Source of the DNA: Adiantum capillus-veneris
Taxonomy: Eukaryota; Streptophyta; Polypodiopsida; Polypodiales; Pteridaceae
Assembly (NCBI GenBank): GCA_014529385.2
Contig: CM043948.1
Span: 78,292,291 to 78,356,290 of the forward strand
DNA: 64,000 bases
Direction of reading: 5' to 3'
Shown: piece after piece, positions 59,417 through 64,000 of the stretch
Layout: each line of letters starts with the position of its first letter
Position numbering within the stretch: position 1 is the stretch's first letter
The notes under the pieces: model-generated
Told to the model about the DNA's origin: nothing
Database searches by the model: none
Seen by the model: the letters and a program-made list of their open reading frames with translations, nothing else
Made by a program: the position numbers and the translations under genes

Positions 59417-60568
59417 TGTGAGTGGGATAGAATACCACACAACGCCTCTCTAATTACCCGACACACACTCTTGGGATGATACACACACACACAATATGGG
59501 GAACCACTCGGCTTACACAACCCACTTGGCCGAGACAGGAACCACACCGATGGAGTGACAAGAGAGAGACTATCCATTTTCCCACTCCACATAAAGAGAC
59601 ACACAACCCACACACCCAAAAAAATCAGCTCAAAAGAGAAGAATCTCTGATGTTTAGATACAATTGATCTTGGGTCAACACCAATGGGGCAAATAGCTCA
59701 GACAATATGGGTAAAATATACCAGATACAATCACAAATTGGAGCAGAAGCTTCGCTCATAAGAGAAACTTACATAGCCAAAACAACAAAAAAATAGTGAG
59801 GAGTTTGGCAAAATGGACAGCATTATCGCGTCCAGAACGGTGCAAAACCCCAATCTACAATGTCAAAGTGCTCGAATCCGCCGACCTTGGATGAGTAGTT
59901 TATAGCAAAAACAGGCTCCAAAAACAGCAAAAACACAGTTGCGTCTATTTCTCCTCTTCTCTTCACGTTTTTTCTGGTCTTCTCTCATTTTTTTCAGTTC
60001 CCACACTTAGCTTTATTACTTGGGCACCCTTGGCCTTTTAGTTGACCTCAAACGGACCTCGAATAGGCCAAAAATTGGCCTCGCAGTGCATAGTTGTCAC
60101 CCTGCTACATCCATCCACACACCTGGCACTCAACTTTTTTCAATAATGCATTCTTCAATCACGTGAAGTGGACCACAAATACAATTCTCATGATGACCTT
60201 TTTGCATAATTATCACAAGGAAACGTTGTGTCTGTACTTATCCACGTGCAAATATTGACCCATTCAACCTCCTGACGCCACTAGATGCCATCTGACGCAC
60301 CTTCTTACCTAATGTCATCAGCTTGCGGATGGCCCGTGGATAGATTCCTTGAGAAGTTTTATGTGCTACCAACTCCTCATTATTATAGAAAAAACACACT
60401 GATACTGATGATAGTGAAAATCGATGCACTATGTACATGATGTCCTACCTCTACACATGTGGGCCCCACGTAACCACCTGGCTCTGGAAAATGGGAAATC
60501 CTTTATTTGATGCACCATGCATGTGTATATACATATTCACAATCCATTTCTCCAAAAAACTCCTAACA
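59417..60568 (-). mobile_element. R2 solo LTR, 1,152 bp
   Basis: It starts TGTGAGTGGG and ends CTCCTAACA on the plus strand, with a weakly matching flank (tacgg and gcgga). The intact R1 copy at 62,025 (ttcatggaaagt) shows the empty site, supporting a short duplication since diverged. No internal sequence is present, so the rest was lost by LTR-LTR recombination. Confidence 0.7.
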
Positions 60569-61937
60569 GCGGAAAGTATAAGAAACCATAATTCATGCTA
60601 GAAGCAAGGAAAGAAGTAAATATTTGTGGAAGTGTAAAGTCTAGATCTTCACCATGTTCAATTTCGCTTCAGCTGACATTGGTATCAAATCTTTGTGATT
60701 TTTCACTAATCCACAAATGTTTGAAAGTTGTTTCTCTATAGTGTTTGACTATGTATTGTAGAGTTTGGCCCAAGGAGGCTTCTCTCACTCAAGGAGATGC
60801 AAGACCTACCATTGCGCATAGGAATGTGCTCCTTGAGCATAGAGAATTACACCATTGTATAGCAAGGGTTACAATTGGGATGTGCTTGGTTAGAGGGAAA
60901 TTAACTTGGTGTACGTGCTTGACCACCTTGATATAAAAAATTCCTAGCATGGATATTTGCAATCATATCTTCTTCTACATGACATATCACATCATTGAAG
61001 ACATGCATTGGAAACATGAAGATGTTGATTACGAGTATCAAGATTTTCTAGCAGCCTATGGTGGCAAAGGAAGACGCTATTGAGCTTAGTCTATTAGATT
61101 TGGAGAGTTGGCATTGTTTGAGTAGCCATCTCTCCCATCTTCTTCGAGAATTCCTGCATTTTAAAAGAGGCATTGCATTGTCAATGATCTGTCCACATCT
61201 TTGGCTGCACATATGGTCCACATCATCTACATTTTTTTAGCAATTGCTAGCCATCACCCGGAGCCAAAGTGTTCTTATTTTAGAAAATCACTATGGGAGT
61301 TTGTAGGCATTGTGAGGATACATTCACAACCACTACCTTGGAGAGATGAGGATTCATCTAGAGATTCCATCATACGGCCATTTAGTTGAAGTCCCAAGAG
61401 GAGCCTCTATTCTTTGAGGATTTATTTGACAGTTTTTAGATTATAGCATTTTCCTTGTCGGTCTCTGGCCTCACTAGCTTCTTCCCATTGCGGTATGGTA
61501 CGTTGGTATCCATCTCCCCTTGGCAATTTTCTCACTGGCATTCAATGCTTCATTGCTACCCACCATCAATATCATTTAGATCTGTGTTTTCAGCCCTAGT
61601 TTACACAATGGATCTGTTGCATTACACATACAAACATACATTTTTGCAGCCAATTTTTAACCCTTCATTCTTCTCATATCAGGAACACAGATAAGCCTCA
61701 AATCTACCCCTTGTTGACCATCATCAATCACACGTTGAGATGGATTGTAAGGTGCATCAAATCAATCCCAAGGCTGTCTCTTTATGAGGAGTGACCGCGG
61801 TGACATCCTATTCATGTCAGTAGAGTTTTCACTTAAGGTATTTCATGTGTGTACATTGCATTTACACAATCAAAATAAAATACAACATTGACAATGGTGT
61901 AGGGCCCCCAAATTGGTTGGGCCCCATTGGGTGTCAT

Positions 61938-61987
<50 letters not shown>

Positions 61988-62290
61988 CTCTAAGCACCTC
62001 TACTACTCTCTCACATTCCGTCTCTTCATGGAAAGTAAAAGGAACTACCATTCAAGCTAAAAGAAACCATTGAAGCAAGGAAAGAAGTAAAGATTTATGT
62101 AAGTGTAAATTGTAGATCTTCACCATATTCAATTATGCTCCACCTTGCATTGGTATTAGAGCTTTCTAATTTTGCAATAATCTATACATCTTTGATTTTT
62201 GTCCTCTCTAGTTTTTATGTATTGTAGCGTTTTCTCCAAGGATGCTTCTCTCACTCACGAAATTGTAGGACTACTAGTGCCCATAGGACC
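60569..62290 (+). mobile_element. R1 LTR-family, copy II, right part
   Basis: The LTR end with primer-like TGGTATCAAATC at 60,680-60,691 is followed by the internal region (60,990-61,420, frame HEDVDYEYQDF), a second LTR (about 61,711-62,149) and a second primer site TGGTATTAGAGC at 62,151-62,162. A (CT)n run lies at 61,943-61,985. The direct repeats are about 1,470 bp apart. The element looks non-autonomous, since no pol is seen. Confidence 0.65.
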
Positions 62291-62735
62291 GTTGGTGCAA
62301 CTGTTTTGTGTCGACCCATGATCGTGTCCGCAACATGCATATGGCAGCAGACAATGTGGTCAAAGAATGCTTGGTCATGTGCTAAATGCCAATTGTGACA
62401 GGTACCTTTGGGTGCGTATGCGAGACGTGGCAGTTTGAAGGTCTACGATGATTTTTTGGGTCCGCTAGACTAGAAAAGAATGATGCTTCTATTGATGTGT
62501 ATGCCACATTGGGCGTCAACGTCAGCTAATTTAAAGCTTGTCATGTGCTGGAGGGAAGTGGTTTATCTGTTCCTTGATTGGATCTCGGAGGAGAGAGTGG
62601 CTGAAAATTTGTGGGATCATAGTTTTGTTTTTGACAAGATTCTCTATCGAAGGAAGAGCTCAACATGATCGCATTGAAGCCTTAGCATGAGAGATCGCAA
62701 AAGGTGAACCAAAAAAAAAACTAGAGTGCTTTGTC
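62290..62735 (+). mobile_element. Gypsy A LTR fragment (inverted relative to 32,130-32,570)
   Basis: It matches the reverse complement of 32,130-32,570 (for example 'cccatgatcgtgtc' and 'aaagcttgtcatgtgctggaggga'). It abuts the R1 copy on the left. Confidence 0.7.
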
Positions 62736-63202
62736 AGCCTTTATAACCGGAAGTGGATAACGAACTGGTATACAGGTACAAGCCTTAAAGGCGATTGCAA
62801 TTAGAGAGAGCAAGCACTGAACAAGAGTGTAGATCTGTTAAGAAGATTGTCGAAACGGAAGGTGAGAGAGAGAGAGAGTGAGGAAGAGAGAGAGAGAGAG
62901 CGCGCAATTATTATCTGTTTTGCACAAATCTTCTTACGCCAAGTGAGTGTAAGTGACTGAAATGATTTGATGAAAAAAGTATGCTAAAAAGTTGAGGAAT
63001 TAAGAACGGAACTTTGAATGTAGCATGCAATGATTTCTTTACAATGAAATGGACAAATCTTTTGTGGAGAAGAGGAGGAGGACTATATCGGTAAGATGGT
63101 CTTCAGAGTTGCGCGTGTGGGAAACTGGTTGACAGAAAAATAGCGCGAAACAATTTGTTTAGCTGATTGAAGGTGGCTGGGGACCACGTTAGAGTAATTT
63201 AA
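62736..63202. other. No gene seen; GA-rich tract at 62,860-62,902
   Basis: This is the 3' flank of the GIY-YIG gene on the minus strand, so part may be its 3' untranslated region. The GA tract is a short microsatellite. Confidence 0.4.
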
Positions 63203-64000
63203 TTATGTAGTCTCGAGTAGGCCGAGCACGTCCGCAATCTGAACGAACAACATACAATGGTGTTTTGTGGAGCAACCAGCTAGCACGGCGATGTCGATGG
63301 TGATTTGTCGACGGAGTGTATTCCAAGTGATGTAATGTGGATGCCATGGGGTAGGTGGCTGAAGTGGCCATGGAATGAACTCACTCCATTTATGCATGTA
63401 GTGTCTGAGCACCCGCTCTTGCAAATGTGGGTAAATACAGTATTGCAATATGTACATTGCAGTCTGAAATTCTGATTGATGCTCAATCAGATCAACTGGA
63501 ATCGGACTACCCATTCTAAACTGAAAAGAAAAAGCATGTCAATGAAAGAAGGTGATAAGTTGTCATGTCTGCCATAGTTTGAATGAAAAAAAAAAAAAAG
63601 ACATTGTTGTAGCCAATTTCCAACGTTATGTGACAAAGACAGTGAACAAAACAATGAAATGATGATGGCAAAAGGTCATAGCTATACCTTCTTGTTTTTT
63701 TTCAAAAAATAATATTTTCTCAACCTTGGTGGATGTCCTGAACAAACGTTATAACCTAATGCAATTGTTGTCTTGTGATGTTTAATATAGAAATGTTCTA
63801 AGTTTCTAGCTTTATGTATGTTGGTATTGGTTGCTAAAGTGGTAATTTCAAAATTGTCCTCGAAAGGACTATGTGCCTGCATGTCCGCTTGCATTCTCCT
63901 CGGGGGATTGCGCTTGTGCTGGCTGACGCGTTTATGGACGTTATTTGTAACTCCGATATACCTCCTATCATTTTTCGTGCAGTGTATACTGTAGACTATG
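63203..64000 (-). CDS. GIY-YIG nuclease-domain gene, two exons, 5' end beyond window
   Basis: Exon 1 (64,000-63,688) reads IVYSI at its start, then RRYIGVTNNVHKRVSQHK, with Tyr-Ile-Gly at 63,960-63,952, the YIG half of the GIY-YIG fold and its following Arg. Further on are NLEHFYIKHHKT and GYNVCSGHPP, matching the Glu-bearing helix and GYN end seen in SegA-like GIY-YIG nucleases. A donor (AAG|GTATAG) and acceptor (tttcttttcag|TTTAG) bound a 167-bp intron (63,521-63,687) in phase 0. Exon 2 (63,520-63,203) adds about 105 residues (MGSPIPVDLIEHQSEF onward) that I do not recognise. No stop or frameshift breaks it, unlike every other non-gypsy-B gene here. It may be a transposon or host gene. Confidence 0.7.

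Overview
This window looks like nuclear DNA of a land plant with a large, repeat-rich genome. Almost everything recognisable is transposon-derived: several Ty3/gypsy LTR retrotransposon lineages, an LTR family with an initiator-Met type primer site, a Helitron relic, plant transposon domains of the DUF8039 and DUF7869 types, a tRNA-derived SINE-like head, foldbacks, satellites and microsatellites. The domain mix would suit a fern or another seed-free plant, but that is inference. I see no rRNA, no true tRNA gene, no CRISPR and nothing bacterial.

Region 1-18,480 holds two broken, divergently oriented transposon-like genes. The minus-strand gene (about 7,000 to 4,242, with a related exon-like piece at 2,420-2,990) encodes a ParB-like 'GQH' region and methyltransferase-like segments. 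The plus-strand gene (15,042-18,250) has a DUF8039-like start and a DUF7869 RNase H-like transposase body. Between them lie about 8 kb of satellite built on the palindromic core ATGGCCCTAGGGCCAT. More of this satellite lies at 1-410 and 1,540-2,120. A 376-bp foldback with TTAA target duplications sits at 3,862-4,237.

Region 18,580-26,000 carries LTR family R1 (primer site like TGGTATCAGAGC), split by a 4,251-bp element with TG...CA ends and a CATCA target duplication. That element may be one giant solo LTR and contains a tandem array of about 150-bp units. A partial LTR of gypsy A follows. Region 26,000-31,700 is mostly unassigned, with a coiled-coil exon candidate and two long hairpins.

Region 31,740-49,876 is nested. 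The old minus-strand gypsy A (5' LTR, gag and protease at 49.9-46.5 kb; dual RNase H, integrase and 3' LTR at 35.5-31.7 kb) is split by the nearly intact plus-strand gypsy B (35,652-45,699), whose LTRs are about 2.0 kb. In gypsy B, gag-protease and RT-RNase H are in different frames, joined at a textbook -1 frameshift arrangement: GGGTTTT, a 6-nt spacer and a 12-bp stem-loop. An in-frame TAA separates RT-RNase H from integrase.

Region 49,880-64,000 holds a Helitron Rep relic broken by nonsense codons in one frame, LTR family R2 (one copy with primer site, one solo LTR), gag of a third gypsy (C), and a second R1 complex. At the right edge is the only gene that looks unbroken: a two-exon minus-strand gene encoding a GIY-YIG nuclease domain, cut by the window end.
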